In this document: piece after piece, positions 1-12,249 of the stretch
How the letters are laid out: each line of letters opens with the position of its first letter
Numbering within the stretch: position 1 is the first letter of the stretch
Assembly (NCBI GenBank): GCA_949361645.1
Contig: OX442416.1
Coordinates: 12,397,350-12,461,349 of the forward strand
Origin: Spongilla lacustris
Lineage: Eukaryota > Porifera > Demospongiae > Spongillida > Spongillidae
Reading direction: 5' to 3'
Length of the DNA stretch: 64,000 nucleotides
Position numbers and translations under genes: made by a program
The notes under the pieces: model-generated
Databases searched by the model: none
Seen by the model: the letters and a program-made list of their open reading frames with translations, nothing else
Told to the model about the DNA's origin: nothing

Positions 1-387
1 ATTGTGTACCTAAATAACTTTAGAACATTAATGTTTCGATGAATGAGCTTTATTGTACTCCCAAGTTACTTTCTTAGCTTTCTCTAGATGCTGTTTATTT
101 GGCTCGAATTTCTCGCAAGGATCATCAACGCCTACAGTAGTTTCACTTGAATAATTGAAGGGAGAGTTCCATCAAGTCCAAGGCTGGGGCGGAATGGTGT
201 CTTGTTTTTTCGAACCATGCTAAAAATCCCTTCCTCTGATGCATTGGAATGAGGAATTCATTCAACATTTATGCGCATGCGTAAAAATTAAAATGCTGGA
301 GATTTTAGCAAGTGTGCGTGTGAGCTGGAGAATAAGAGCAAATGCGTGTGTCTCCAGCCTAATGCGTGAGACTTGGCAGCTCTGATA

Positions 388-2582
388 GAGGGTTCTCAGA
401 AATGGTACGTGACCATGGTAACCACAATAGCCGCCATCTTGACAGAGTGGTTTATTTGGCGATCTATGGAGTGCCAGCGTTCGGTAACATCGATTCACAG
501 TATTTCGACCCCGGAATCAAAGAAAAGATATCGAACTAAGCTTTCTTGTTATCCTGTATAGGTTTTGTGGATCTGTATGCTGATTTTGGGGTCAATGATA
601 CGGCTGTGATGCAGCCGGTAGAGCCGCTACTACTAGTACTTCTGGCTGTGAACTATCCGTATACCGTCAAATATTTATTATTTACTCCAGTGCGTATACG
701 TCGGAATACAAGAGCCTACAAACATACAATGAAGGCTGGGTGCGTATTGTTCTGACGGTTGATGGAAACGAACAATTAATCTTCGAGTTGTCAATGGATA
801 AATAATTATAAATGCAGTCATATATATTGAGCTTGTATTGTTAACGTTATGTTACAGGTTTATCGCTCACGAAAGCACAAAACCTTGGATAATTGCTCAA
901 CATGATAGTCTCAGCCCTTTATGACTGGAGAGGATTGTACCTATGTTGCTGTCCTGCTCTTTTGGGTTGAAGTCTGTGCATGCATGTCAATGTATACGTG
1001 CATGTATCAATGCCATGTGAACGTGAACATACTTGTCTAATCCAATGGTACGAGAGAAGGACATAGTTAAGGCACAGCACACATGTACAATCTTGTCCAA
1101 CGTAGCTTGCATGGTCTTTCACTAAAAGGTCAAGAGAAGCTATGACTCTTAGAATTGTATAATCCAAACATTGGAAATCCTTCAGTTTGTGACAATTGTT
1201 GCTTTCCTTTATTAAATGAAGGCACTACAATACTATATAGCACCCACACTTCCAACACAATCAGTAACATTAAGCCCTCTATCAGCCATTATGCAACCAC
1301 CTGCATGGTAGGAGCTTATTAAGTAGCCCACATGCAGTGCTCTGTAACAAATTTATCACTGGCACTTCCACCATATCCTTGTGAAATGAAACTGATAGAA
1401 CCTTGTGGACTGTGCATTATTTTGGTGTTTATACGTGCTCCAGATCAGTGCTCTGGCTCTAAGACTTTAAGATCTTTCTATAAAATCTCAAAATAATCTA
1501 TATTGTAGTTCCATAATTTGCTCTGAACACATTGGTGTGGTTCCCTGTAATTGCTCACGATCAGGCCAATACACCAAAGGTGACAACTTAATACATAGTG
1601 TGTCTGTATTAACGAGATGATCGATGAATGCCAAATTGATCTGATAGGTCTTGCAGTGTAACATTCAGCCTCATGATACACAAAATCACTGAGTTACTAA
1701 GATGAGGATATCCTGTCCAAGCATTTTATGAAGTCCTAGCAGTGTGATATGCATGGTTTGGCAATCTAGTATAGTATATATGGTAGATCACTCTTTTCAT
1801 CATCTCCATCAAAGAACTGCTGAGTAACTATTCTTTTTTTCCAAAGCCATCTTCAACTCCTTGATAGTATAACTTCATGCTTTCTCACTTATTCTCAAGT
1901 TCCATGCCTGTTAGATCATGCTTTGCTGAGAAATCTGTCTGGCATGAAACACTATCCATTGAGCATCGAGTTTGACAAAAGTATCCCTTACAATGTCAGC
2001 TGCAATGAAGTCAGTATTATTTGCATTACTATTATAATCAGTACCTGAAAACAACAACATTCCATCTATATCTGGGTTCGTCAGTTTCATTACAGCTGTC
2101 ATCATGCATACATGTACTTTTATTGGCAGTTTGAAGCCTATCCTATATCCGCAATACATGTCTCGAACTGTAACTTCAGAATGACCCATGTTAACTCTGA
2201 GTTGGCACTCAGCCAAGAATCAGAATTTAATTCATCATAGAGCTTTGCAGGCCCACCTGCAAGTGTATGGTATGTAAAACTAATTAAGAGGCTAACCTTT
2301 GATAAAATGATCACCGCATACAAGCAACGTAGACTTGGTTTTGTGCAACTGCTTAGGTGGTAACTGGTAAGGTCTTAGCGATTAATGCTAGCGAGCCATC
2401 GTGCACTTCATTAAATCACGCATCCTACTGTTTAAATGTTCCAATATAGCAAGTAGTTTATAAAATATAACCTGCTTTCCCGTACCGTTATTATTAGAAC
2501 CCCACACCACAAAGGAATACTACTCTGTCAAGATGGCGGCTGTTAAAATTCATCGTTTTGTGACGTCACTGTGAGAACCCTC
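388..2582. mobile_element. TA-flanked inverted-repeat DNA element, 2.2 kb
   Basis: The ends are inverted copies beginning GAGGGTTCTCA, flanked on both sides by TA (386-387 and 2583-2584). The left end block (about 388-450) and the right end (about 2518-2582) also share an inner stretch, GCCGCCATCTTGACAGAG, in inverted orientation. This gives terminal repeats of roughly 60 bp with a diverged middle. TA duplication fits Tc1/mariner-like or related cut-and-paste elements. No transposase is recognisable inside. The minus strand at 1911-2216 is open for 101 codons but unlike anything I know. The element is probably non-autonomous or decayed. Confidence 0.6.
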
Positions 2583-2929
2583 TAATTGCTCCCGGTATAT
2601 CGACCAGTCGTTCTTTGCACATTCTCACTAATATATGCCGTGCATGGGCAACATGCTGCAATCAGTGGTATGTTCTGCTTTTCGATTTCCACAAATTAAA
2701 AAGAGCCATAGAGAACAATTGAATCCTCAAGTGTCGATCACCCGCTTTGTGCAAAGGGTAAATTTAAAATGCATTACTCAGTCCAGAATTTATATGCAAT
2801 GTGACATGAAACACATAATATTGCATCTGCGTATAAGTGGTTTCTGTTTTGTGTAAGTGGTTGCATCAACGTTTAGTCTCTTCAGTCATAGCCAAGTAGA
2901 CATGCCATCTAACCTTATACGATATCAAT

Positions 2930-4470
2930 TTCGATTCTTTCCTACTACATCCCAGGAAGGCGGGAAAGGTCAGAAGAGGCACGATCAATGCATGGAATCC
3001 TAACTGAAACATAGTCACCCGCAGTAAATGACACAATACTTTTCTGCTTATTGTAATGGAGAATCATCTTTTCGGCACATTTCAGATACCTTCTGTCACC
3101 TTTTACACGTAACTGCATGAACAAATACGCATGCATGCAAGACAAAGTGAATGTCATTATATACGTATATTTGCATCACAGCCATTATAGTATGAAGAAT
3201 GTACTTTCTTATGCTTTTCCATTATTGCCAACTGTGCTTCCCTCTTATCTGTTTCAATGCTAGCTATGATCATGTTTACTTCTTCACTTTCTGTTACTTT
3301 GTCATTGTATTTCTCAGCATTGATTTCCTTATGTACATGCACTGAGAGTTTTCCTACATCAGTTAAGTAATTTCTTTCCACAACTGGCTTCAACTGCAGT
3401 GCCTCATTTATCTCCCCTGAGCCCTGCTGTAGTGGTTCATTTACTGAGTCTGAAGTACTATTGCAGATCCCATTATCAGTCAGTGACTCCCTCTATGATG
3501 ATTCCAGATTATTTTCCACAACACTGACCTAGGTTTCTGGCCAAATACTAACTCATATGGGCTTATTCCCACTGCTTCATGAGTCTGTGTGTTCATAGCA
3601 TCTATAGAAGTAAGTTTTTCGTGCCTCCCAGGCAAATATATTCAAACAGCATTAAAGTAACAAATTTGGATGCCATTCACTCCATGGTGGTGTCGTCCAC
3701 TTGCTCTTCATTATCTCTCCTCCTGATTTCTTTTCAAGTGATTGGTGCGCACGTTCCACTAACCCCTTGTTCTGTGGATGACAAAGTCGACCACTCAATA
3801 GTTGTATTTCTGTGTGCCACATTGCCTATAAACCTTCAATCACATGATTTAAAAATTGTCTAAGTGAAGTATGCGAGGTACACCAAAATAGGGAAAAATC
3901 TGCATGTTTAATACATTTGCAACTGTTTTGCTTTCAATGCATGGCATAACAAAAACCAATGATCTACACAATGAAGGACCCATGCACTTCATTTCGCCAA
4001 TGTGGCAAGTGCCTCATGTCTATATAAGATCAATCTGGGAAATAAATGCCGGTGCACATTTGTAATGATCACAAATTTTAACTTATCAATAAAATACGAT
4101 TTATTTTTTACGTTAACACTAGCATATATACATGTACTGCAGAATGCTTGGAACTTTATGTACCAATACTGCATTGCATGTGCACATGTTTTAGTAGGAA
4201 CAACCATTCCTTCACTCACTTGGAGTGTGGTAAGGAAACCATTTGCAATTATTGGATTTAATGGTGCTGTAAACGTTTGACGGTTGCGAAACTGGCAAGT
4301 GGGACACATCAAATGCTGACAAATTTCTCCACCATACTCCTTGGAATGCCTCAATGGATACTTTGGAACTGAATGTAACAAAACATGCATGCAGTGTGGT
4401 TTGTAACATCTTACACAGGGCATGTTGTATGCTTTAAATATGTCAACAAAGAAATTATTGGCATGCAACT
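2930..4470 (-). pseudogene. integrase relic, KRBA2-like / retroelement-derived
   Basis: In broken frames of the minus strand one can read, in order, a zinc-binding remnant with CPTCQ (about 4300), the start of an integrase core ending in a run like FPYFGVPRILHLDN (about 3890), then GISPYELVFG (about 3560), and a tail with CAEKM and RIPCIDRA (about 2960-3060). This order matches the HHCC, catalytic core and C-terminal parts of integrases in animal KRAB-A-domain-2-like and Ty3-type elements. Stops and frame changes interrupt every block, so it is not functional. No long terminal repeats were found around it. Confidence 0.6.
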
Positions 4471-5223
4471 AACCTTTTAAAACGTTTTCTTGTACAGAAA
4501 TTCATTGGTATGGACCTCATTCGTTGTTGAGTAGAATTGCTTCATGCACATAAACATTTTTTTCTGTACTGGCTCAAAAGAGAGTTATCTTCTGCATGTA
4601 TCCTACTAAGAAGTTAGTATCCAAGTGATATCCGAATGGAGTTGGCTGCGTATAACGTTGTCTTTTGTCGTATTCTTTCTTTCCATACGTTGTGCCTTGA
4701 TGTAAATTGTAGTGAAATTCCCTAACGTTGTGAAAAAACCACACATTGTGAAAGTACAATTTTTGTTGTGTTTTATTATAAGCGAACACAACGTTATATA
4801 CCACCTGATTCCCTCGGTTTGACAATAAAAACGCATTACTTATTCCACGTTGTGAAATAATTATTTTCCCTGTGAAGTGCGTGTATTTATGCCAGAAAAC
4901 GTTGATAAAATTTGTAGTCTATGCTGTTCATTTTAAGTAATTCTACATATCTATAATTATAATTATATATATAATAATTATATAGCTTTTATTTAAGCAT
5001 TGCACTTCATATTCCAGGGAGATATTGTATGCATGCTTATGCCGCGCTGCCATATAACCATATACAGTTGTTACGCAAGTTAATACGCGGGTCACGTTTT
5101 TCATATACAAATCATAGTAACGTAACTCTCGATATACGATTCACAATGACGTAAGGGCGGCTGAATCTCGTCATGATTTTTTTTTACAAAGTGCCTGTGG
5201 ATACAATTGATGATACTAAAGAT
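4471..5223. other. AT-rich intergenic DNA without recognised gene
   Basis: No coding block or splice-bounded exon was recognised. The stretch 4660-4860 repeats short motifs such as AACGTTGTG and CACATTGTG on both strands, which suggests an old unclassified element. The short open frames here look random. Confidence 0.4.
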
Positions 5224-5442
5224 GGGTTTACAATGTGACGCTCGCGATCGCTGAATATTGCGTCGATCAGCGTCAGCGTCTGCAATTCGTGACGCCGACG
5301 CTGGAATAGACCTGACGTCTGTTCCAGCGTCACGTCACGTCACATCACATCACGTCAGCTATTTACAATTATGGATATGACGTTTCAGCGACGCTGATGC
5401 TGACGCTGACGCAACATTCAGCGAGCGTCACATTGTAAACCC
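5224..5442. mobile_element. 219-bp MITE with GGGTTTACAATGTGACGCTC ends
   Basis: Near-perfect terminal inverted repeats start GGGTTTACAATG at 5224 and end CATTGTAAACCC at 5442. The interior is packed with GACGCTGACG-like words that also pair across the element, so the whole unit can fold back. A similar end (CATTGTAAATCC, about 55977-55988) lies just outside the Harbinger-like transposase relic near 55 kb, so a PIF/Harbinger source is plausible. The target duplication is unclear because the palindrome continues into the flanking ATG/CAT. Confidence 0.6.
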
Positions 5443-6899
5443 ATGCAGCTTAACATCGCAAAGAACTTTGTTAATGCCCACAACTGGTATCCATTTGAAT
5501 TGGTCACGCTCAATTGATTCATCATATCCAGTTCTTCCAATTCATGCATCAATCACAATGGCAATCCACACATTTACAACAGGGGACTAACATTCGATGA
5601 TAGCCTGCAAGTTGAGGGGTTGGGTGGATATGGTAAATTAAATGGCACGTGCATGTAGACAATACAGTGTCACCTTTCATGTACATTGTCAGTGGCATGG
5701 GTAACATACCACTATACCAGTGTCACATACTCAGATGCATATACACACATACACACACAAACACACAAATTGATACTGTTCAATGTCAATGTCCCTTCTC
5801 TAACCTTCAGTGCTACAACTAATTATAACAGCTCTTCCACGATTTAAGTTCTACCAAATGATCCTTGGACACATTTGATGACATGAGAGCCTCAAAATGT
5901 GTGGAATTAATAGATTGTGACCTTCAAATGTATTTTTTGATTGTGGGTACGTGGGTCTGTATATGCACCTTCCTGCCTTGATACCATCTTGCATCAGTGT
6001 TTTCCAAAACACCGAATATCCAAACTGTACTATCATAAAGGGTGGCTGTGAATTATAACCTCATCTGATGGTTAAGTGACTTTAAATTGCTCATTCGGGA
6101 GCATTCACAAATTATGTCAGCTAGGCTGAAAGTGGAGAGGGGTGCCAACAAACACAATGATGTACACATTAGTACATGCATTATAATATGGGACAATGTT
6201 TGATGCATGGATGGGCCTAGGGGGGGGGGGGGGGAGGGGGGGGAGGGAGAGCTACATGCAGGGGCTTACAACATGTTGGAGGGGGACATTAGATATATGT
6301 TGCCTGCAGAGGACATATAGCTTCTCATGATCACCCAAGTACATGTATGTTTAACTGTGGCCAAAACTGAGAGGCATTGAGGTTGATCCCCTAAAGTGAC
6401 CTATATGTAATACCAAGGGATTTAAACAGTCAGTAGTAGTAGTGCATCTCTGTTTATAACCACTATGTATGGACACCTGTGAAATGCAGATGTGACACCT
6501 CTTAGGTCATGAATGGAATAGAATAACATTGCATGCAGGATATATACAACAATACTCACAGGGAAATGTGTGGCTAAAGGGGTGATCTCATAGGGTCGTG
6601 CACCCTATAAGGCTATATTCATCCCCATCCTTTCAGAGCTAGCTTGACCCCAAGCTCTATAGCCTCTGTGCCTGATGCCTGATCCTTGTAGGGTATCTAG
6701 CTGCAAAGCATTCGCCTGCAGGTCTATAGAGCAAGGGGTCAGGTTCAGCAAGGCATCCAGGCATGGGGTTAGGTTCTTCTGGCACTTCAACCCCAGGGTC
6801 TTCTGGTGTAGGGGTGGATGCTCAACATGTACAGGGGGTGTTACCCTCCACCGAGATATGATCTGTTTGGGGTGCTTGCCAATACTGCATGCTTTTACT

Positions 6900-7650
6900 G
6901 GTATTCATTTAGTGACTTCCTCCTGGTAACTTAACCTGTTCACATGAACTACCCAGGTAGTTCTTGTACCATCTGTTACCTCTACTGTGACTGGGGATTT
7001 GGTTGCTATAGCTTTCCTTTTTGCTTCCAAGCATTCATCTATTTTACCAGGCAGTTGGTATGGACAGCCAGACCATGCACTCTCTTTGACATGTGCTTGT
7101 TGTATTCCACTCTCTGGCTTTCTGCAACCATCATTATCTTGACCTCCACAAAGTCCCTCAGCTCTGATCAGTACATCAACAAAATAGGAGATAACAAAAT
7201 GCAGCCCTCAAGAGATTTTGTCCATTAGCCTCTGAGAAGAGCTTGGTGCCCCACACAGTCCAAAATGCATCCTTGTAACCGAACTCAAATGAACCCATAC
7301 CTGGCCCTGGAGAGAAAGCTGCTTTGTTCTCTGTCTTTGACATCCACTGGGAGCTGCATGCCAATATCCACTCTATAGATCCAGCTTGCTGAGTATTGCA
7401 TCTCCTTCATGCCAGCCTGTCTTAATTATGCATTCTTGATGATGAGTTTGCTTAGCTCATGATAAATCCATGTATTTTTAGCCTTATCTCATATCACTGC
7501 AAGGGCCAACTGGGGACTGCATGCTGCTAATCCTCTATAATCTCTTTATGCAACATTCGTTCAATCTATGCTTCCACCTCATCACATAAATGGTGCTCAT
7601 TCCCCAAAATATATATGGTGGCCTGGAAATATTGAAATTTTGGCAATTCA
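6900..7650 (-). pseudogene. Ty3/gypsy-type pol relic
   Basis: Minus-strand fragments read as a decayed reverse transcriptase. There is a segment like EVEAMLHKEIIED (about 7570), a segment like QLPVDVKDRE (about 7330) where gypsy elements have the Q-V-x-P-x-D-R-E-K-T region, and a YLDD-neighbour remnant DVLIRAEG (about 7180). These run directly into VEVTDGTRTTWVVHVNRL (about 6940-6990), which resembles the end of a gypsy integrase. The middle of pol is therefore deleted. Stops occur throughout. No LTRs were recognised. Confidence 0.5.
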
Positions 7651-8343
7651 CGGAAATGAGAACATCTCAATAAGGTAGCTATAATACATGCATCCTTCCA
7701 CTACTCTTTCTAATATACCACTTCCAGTGTAGCCTATATAGCTATAGGAAGTCAATCATTTATCCTTCCGCCTGGCCATGCACTTAGAACTTTGGTGGTA
7801 AGCAAGCTGGCCCACCAAAACATCATACTCACTGAGCTCCTGCATGCAAATTAAAGGAGACCACATCCACAGGTGCTCTCTTTGTCAGACAAGGTTGGTT
7901 AACCCCGCACACTCCTGGAGAGTTCACTTCACAACACATGTACAGGGCACTTTTTTGGCCCGCTCATGCAGGTTGTTGTAACTGCACACACTCCAACTGT
8001 CCAGCGTATAGTATACATGTACAGGCCAGGCTACCTGTTTTCAGTTGTCGGCGTATATAACATGCCTGCAAGGCTCACTTTGCATGTCAGTTTATAGTTT
8101 GCTTCCATGCATACAAAGCGAACCACGCCTACTGAGCACTTTATGTAAAGGTTAATTGTGTCACACAGTCCAACGTGGTATGCTAGCTCTACAGAGCTCT
8201 ATTTAGTCGGCTCACGTTATATAGTACACGACACATAAAGGGCTCTTAAATAGTTGATTCGATGAAATATTGCGATACAATTCAGTCAGTATATCCCTCA
8301 TATTGTGATATAGAGGTGAGGAATAAGTACATGTTCGTCGCAG

Positions 8344-8371
8344 AAGACATAGGTCTGCAGACCTATGTCTT
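8344..8371. repeat. perfect 28-bp palindrome inside a larger hairpin
   Basis: The sequence 8344-8371 equals its own reverse complement. Arms GTTCGTCGCAG (8333-8343) and CTGCGACGAAC (8378-8388) extend the stem around a 6-nt asymmetric bulge. The paralogous copy near 28050 lacks it, so it arose or inserted after the duplication. Confidence 0.7.
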
Positions 8372-8915
8372 CTCGATCTGCGACGAACTTTGCACGGCTT
8401 GCGCAACGAAAATAGCCGAAGTTATAGACACTACACTTAGTACATTACAACAGGCATACGTAGCATAGCGTAGCATAGCCTTTAAAAGTACTACTGCATG
8501 CATGAAATCAGTATAGCAGCAGGGTTCAATTACAGACAATAGTGTTATGGGCTAGCTATACAATCCATGCATGGCCAAGTTCACTCTCACGGATGTATAC
8601 TTAACACGTCCTCCCGGACTCCGCTGAGTTCACAATCCCTAACAACATGTAGAAGGGCTATATGCTACGTGGTGCTCACACCATGCATACATTCATTAAT
8701 CAAGTTGACAAAAACTTGACAAAAAAAAAAACACTTCGATCTCCATCAATACCGCCCTTCAGTGCGATTCAATGGTACACATGATATCAGACAAAACAGT
8801 TATACTGTTAAATCAGTAATGGTCTTACTAAAATAATACGTATTTCAAGTTTGTTCATGCTAGCGGCACATGGTAGAGTAACACGTTCGGCCGAGACACT
8901 TAGTGACGAGTGAGG

Positions 8916-9580
8916 TATGTTTTATACGACTGGCGAAAATAGGTGCATGGAATTTCGTGGCGAAATTCTGTCGCTGCCAATCGGATGCAGGCAGTCATGT
9001 GACACTCCCACAGCCATGCAATGTGGCTCATATTAAATTAGCTAAATGCATATGGTATATACATTCCAAATAACTGGCAGTGGAAAGCCAATCCTTCCAG
9101 CAGTGTTGCCGCGGCCAGCCGTGGCCGTCCGGTAACCGTCAAAAATTGCCGATTTTTGTGCTGATTGCCAGTGATCGTGAACCGCCAACAAGCCTGGCCG
9201 TCTGAGCCGGGAAGTACGGTGGCCGTCATATATTTGGCGACTGACCGTCAAAAATATGAGCCGGTCTTTGACGGTCACGATTAATTAATTCTTAATAAAA
9301 CTGCAATTATAACAGACATAATCATTATAAGATTATACTTTGCCAGTTACATAAACCCATGTGTAACACTGCTATATCCCATAAAGTGTTTTGAATAGAG
9401 GACGCTTTCGTGTGTGATTGGAGTTTTGAAATACAGAGATTTGACCGTCGCGTATATGTAGTATAGCGTGCTGTATTATGGCCGACACGACGATCGTAAA
9501 GAACCCGATTCTAATTAGGAGGAAGAAAACTGATCCATCTGCCAACTCCCCCAGTTTTCCCAGATTTCCCACATTCCCAC
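8916..9580. other. non-coding stretch with GCCGTC-rich repeat
   Basis: No gene was recognised. At 9080-9290 the words GGCCGTC, GACCGTCAAAAAT and their complements recur on both strands, and a related word cluster returns at 9850-9910. A faint similarity to 28785-28830 (CTGGCARTGGRAAG...CCTTCYAGAG) suggests an old dispersed repeat. Confidence 0.4.
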
Positions 9581-9584
9581 AATT

Positions 9585-9720
9585 TCCCCACAGTCTCTAA
9601 AATGGCACTGAAGTATCTGGCTATTCCAGCATCAGGTACACCATCAGAGCGAGCTAAACTAATACAATGTACTTGAACGCAAGACATGGAGAATGGACTC
9701 TGCCCGGCTAGAAAGAGTTT
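9585..9720 (+). pseudogene. hAT transposase C-terminal fragment
   Basis: One short plus-strand frame reads FPTVSKMALKYLAIPASGTP followed by SER. This is the hallmark of the hAT dimerisation domain (F-P-x-L-x-x-x-A-x-x-x-L-x-I-P-A-S-S-x-x-S-E-R). A stop follows at about 9675 and a weak LERVLLL-like continuation lies in another frame. Only this scrap of the element is recognisable, and no terminal repeats or 8-bp duplication were found. Confidence 0.5.
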
Positions 9721-9884
9721 TGCTGTTATGTTGTATTTAAACTTTAAACATATACCCTTCCAGGTGTTTATACCTATAATTAAGCTGTTCAGCATACTTT
9801 TTCTGACTACGCGTACATGTACATGTAAGCTTGTACAGGTAATTAATTCCCCGCCCTTGACGGTTGACCTTCGACCGTGACCGC

Positions 9885-10622
9885 CAAACTCTTCGTAGGT
9901 TGACGGCAAAATGTCTATGTGTGGCAATAAAGACAAAGGCTGCAGATTTCTTTAGTCCTTATCAGTATGGTGTTGCGTGCTCCTTTGGAGCTGAGAAAAT
10001 TGCACACAGTGTAAGATCTTGTGTTGAGAAGCATTGGATGGACGAGGATTTTGGAGTCCTCAAAGTTGATATGAGGAATGCTTTTAACCTAGCTTCTCGT
10101 CAAATTCTCATATCCGAGTGTGAAAAGCATTTTCCGGAGTTGCTTCCATGGGTAAGTTGGTGCTACAGTAAGCACCCATTGTTGTGGCATTCTATGGGAT
10201 CTCTCACATCAGAGTCTGGAGTCCAGCAAGGCGATCCTCTGGGTCCACTCCTTTTTTCCCTTGTTCTGAACATCCTAGTGCTTAAAATAGCTAAGGACAT
10301 TGATTGCTCGAGCCTTTTGCTCCATGCATGGTACTTAGATGATGGGGTCCTAGCTGGTCCAAGGTCTGCTTTGCTGAGGGTTATATCACTGCTCCAACAG
10401 GATGGACCCTCTTTAGGGCTTTTCATCAATGTTGGAAAGTGTGAGATCTACAGTCGTAACCACCTTGAGGGATTTCCTGAGCAGATTGTTAAGTCAAACA
10501 AAGCATGTTTTGTAATTCTAGGAATCCCTATTGGTGATGCAGAGTTCCATATGGAGAAATCAACGGACACGAAAGTTGCGGTTTGTAAATTTTTGGATTT
10601 CATTCCGCGGTACGTTCCATAG
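9885..10622 (+). pseudogene. reverse transcriptase part of a restriction-endonuclease-type LINE
   Basis: A 5'-truncated but open reading frame contains consecutive RT motifs: QTLRRLTAKCL at the start, VDMRNAFNLASR (motif A), SGVQQGDPLGPLLFSLVLN (motif B) and AWYLDDGVLAG (motif C, catalytic DD), then GKCEIYS and ILGIPIGDAEF. After that point the sequence leaves the family and stops at 10620. The missing C-terminal part of this LINE family (zinc knuckle plus PD-(D/E)XK-like nuclease) is seen 7 kb downstream at 17707, beginning at about the same place in the protein. This may be one element split by later insertions, or two separately truncated copies. Confidence 0.7.
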
Positions 10623-11286
10623 AGAATGTATGGCGTTTTTACTAACTTGATTATTATTTACTTAACTAACAGACCTGCAACTTTTGCCACCCTCTAATAC
10701 TACTCTAAATGATGTTTAAATGTAGGCAATTTCAAATTTTATACCTTGTATCGTCCAAAATTCTGGGACCATTTCTGAAAATATGATATTCCATAGACTT
10801 GTACAGAAAATGGAAAAAAATCATGCTAATTAAGATATTCCATTAGTTATAACTAATGAACAGAGGGGGGTTAGAACTTTTGCCACCCTCTGAAACAATT
10901 CTACAACTATCCAAATAATATAATATATGAAAAAAAGTGGATGTTGTCGTGAAGAATTTGGGGACCATTTTTAAAAATAGTAAATCAGTTTTGGTGCAAT
11001 AAGGCGCCATTTTTAAATGGCGTTTCTATGTGTTGCCATAGATATTTAGTAAAATCAAGGATATTCCACAGTTAATAAAATGAGACTAGCCAGCATTTTG
11101 CAAAGCTGGAGTCGAGCAGAGGGCGTGGTGGGCCAGGTGCCGACTAGTACATGCCATGGAATACTAAAAGCTTCGAGTCTGTGTTTTCTACAAGACAGAT
11201 CGATGTATTGAAATGATGTTAGGCTGCTTACCTCGACCGGCTGCTCAGACAAGAGATGTAGGCCTACACGTAGCTGTAGCTGGATC
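10623..11286. other. AT-rich non-coding DNA with a partial tandem duplication
   Basis: The word ACTTTTGCCACCCTCT occurs at about 10680 and again at about 10875, each followed by related AT-rich sequence ending in GGGACCATTT. This indicates a diverged duplication of roughly 195 bp. No gene was recognised. Confidence 0.45.
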
Positions 11287-11312
11287 TGAGCTATCCGAGT
11301 GCATCCTGAGGT
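11287..11312 (+). repeat. 26-bp direct repeat, copy 1
   Basis: Positions 11287-11312 (starting TGAGCTATCCGAGTGCATCC) recur exactly at 13310-13335 in the same orientation. The pair brackets the Gag relic, a minisatellite and an inverted RNase H relic. This copy sits just upstream of the Gag reading frame, so it may be part of a retroelement leader or LTR edge. Confidence 0.6.
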
Positions 11313-11329
11313 CTACAGGGCGACGAGGG

Positions 11330-12150
11330 TGCATGGGATAGCTAAGAAGGATGGCAGGGGAGTGTGACGCGTCAACGGAAGACTGGTTGAGTTAATACGT
11401 CGAGCGGCTAGAACATTTCTTCCTGGCAAATAAAGTGGAAGCCGAACAGAAAAAGGACGCTTTCCTCGCCTGTATACATTTGGCCTGCTCCGAGCGCTCG
11501 TAGCACCCCAGAAATTGAAAGACCGAACGTACGAGCAACTGGTCGCAGCCTTAACGACACACGTAGCGCCTAAACCTCTAGTCATCGCAGAACGTACGGT
11601 TCCACAAACGGGACAAAAGGAGGGATATGTGGTATGCAGCAAGTTTGCAGAACTGTGCGTTTGGTGCGACGTTATCAGAGACGCTGAGAGACAGGGTGTT
11701 CTTTGGTATGAGGGACGAGGGGGTACAGAAGAGACTCCTCACAAAGGCAGACCTCACTTTTGCCAAGGTGCTGGAGACAGCGGAAATAGCGGAAAGGGAG
11801 ACTAAAGACGCGCAGAACAGTTGCAGAGTGTCACAAAACAGGAACAAGACTGAAGTACATCAAGTGGCAGCACCACCAAGAAGGGGGAGACCGTCAGGCC
11901 TAGGGGCTTGCAACAGGTGTGGAGGAGCGCATGATACTCAACAGTGCAAATTCAGAAACAAAGTTTGCAGGAAATGGGGGCAAATTGAGAGGGCGTGTTG
12001 TGCAAAGAAAAGGGCAGAAGGAACAGGTGTTGGAAAGGGTGTAACCACTAGAGACCACTCTGTGAAGGAACTAAAGGGGGACGATGAAACCAATGAAGAA
12101 TGGGACAGACTGAAATGGGGATCACTACATGGCCTAGCAAAAGACAAGAG
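11330..12150 (+). pseudogene. Ty3/gypsy-type Gag relic with zinc knuckle
   Basis: The frame changes at about 11630. The readable parts are a capsid-like stretch (KLKDRTYEQLVAALTTHVAP near 11510; LRDRVFFGMRDEGVQKRLL near 11680) and a C-terminal nucleocapsid motif CNRCGGAHDTQQC (about 11910) followed by a second degenerate cysteine cluster. Capsid followed by a CX2CX4HX4C knuckle is the standard Gag layout of gypsy-like LTR elements. The frame shift and the lack of a downstream pol on the same strand mean it is dead. Matching pol remains (RNase H) lie on the opposite strand at 12850-13235. Confidence 0.6.
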
Positions 12151-12249
12151 ATATGGAATGAAACAGAGGACAATGGGTAAACCTATATGTATGTGGAGTT
12201 CATCATGAATGAACAACTGCTATGTATCAATACAATTGGTTGTACCCCA

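Larger units (their letters stand above)
6041..8915. repeat. segmental duplicate A (paralogous to 23421-28260)
   Basis: Long stretches align in the same order to 23421-24470 and 27450-28260. Examples are the TGGAGAGGGGTGCCA block near 6130 against 23490, the poly-G tract, the CATGCACTTAGAACTTTGG block near 7780 against 27478, and the tail near 8880-8915 against 28240-28275. In the second copy that tail is the 3' end of a CAP-domain gene. This copy therefore carries a relic of that gene's last codons but no gene body. It holds a gypsy-like insertion (about 6600-7650) missing from copy B and lacks the TIR element found in copy B. Confidence 0.65.
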
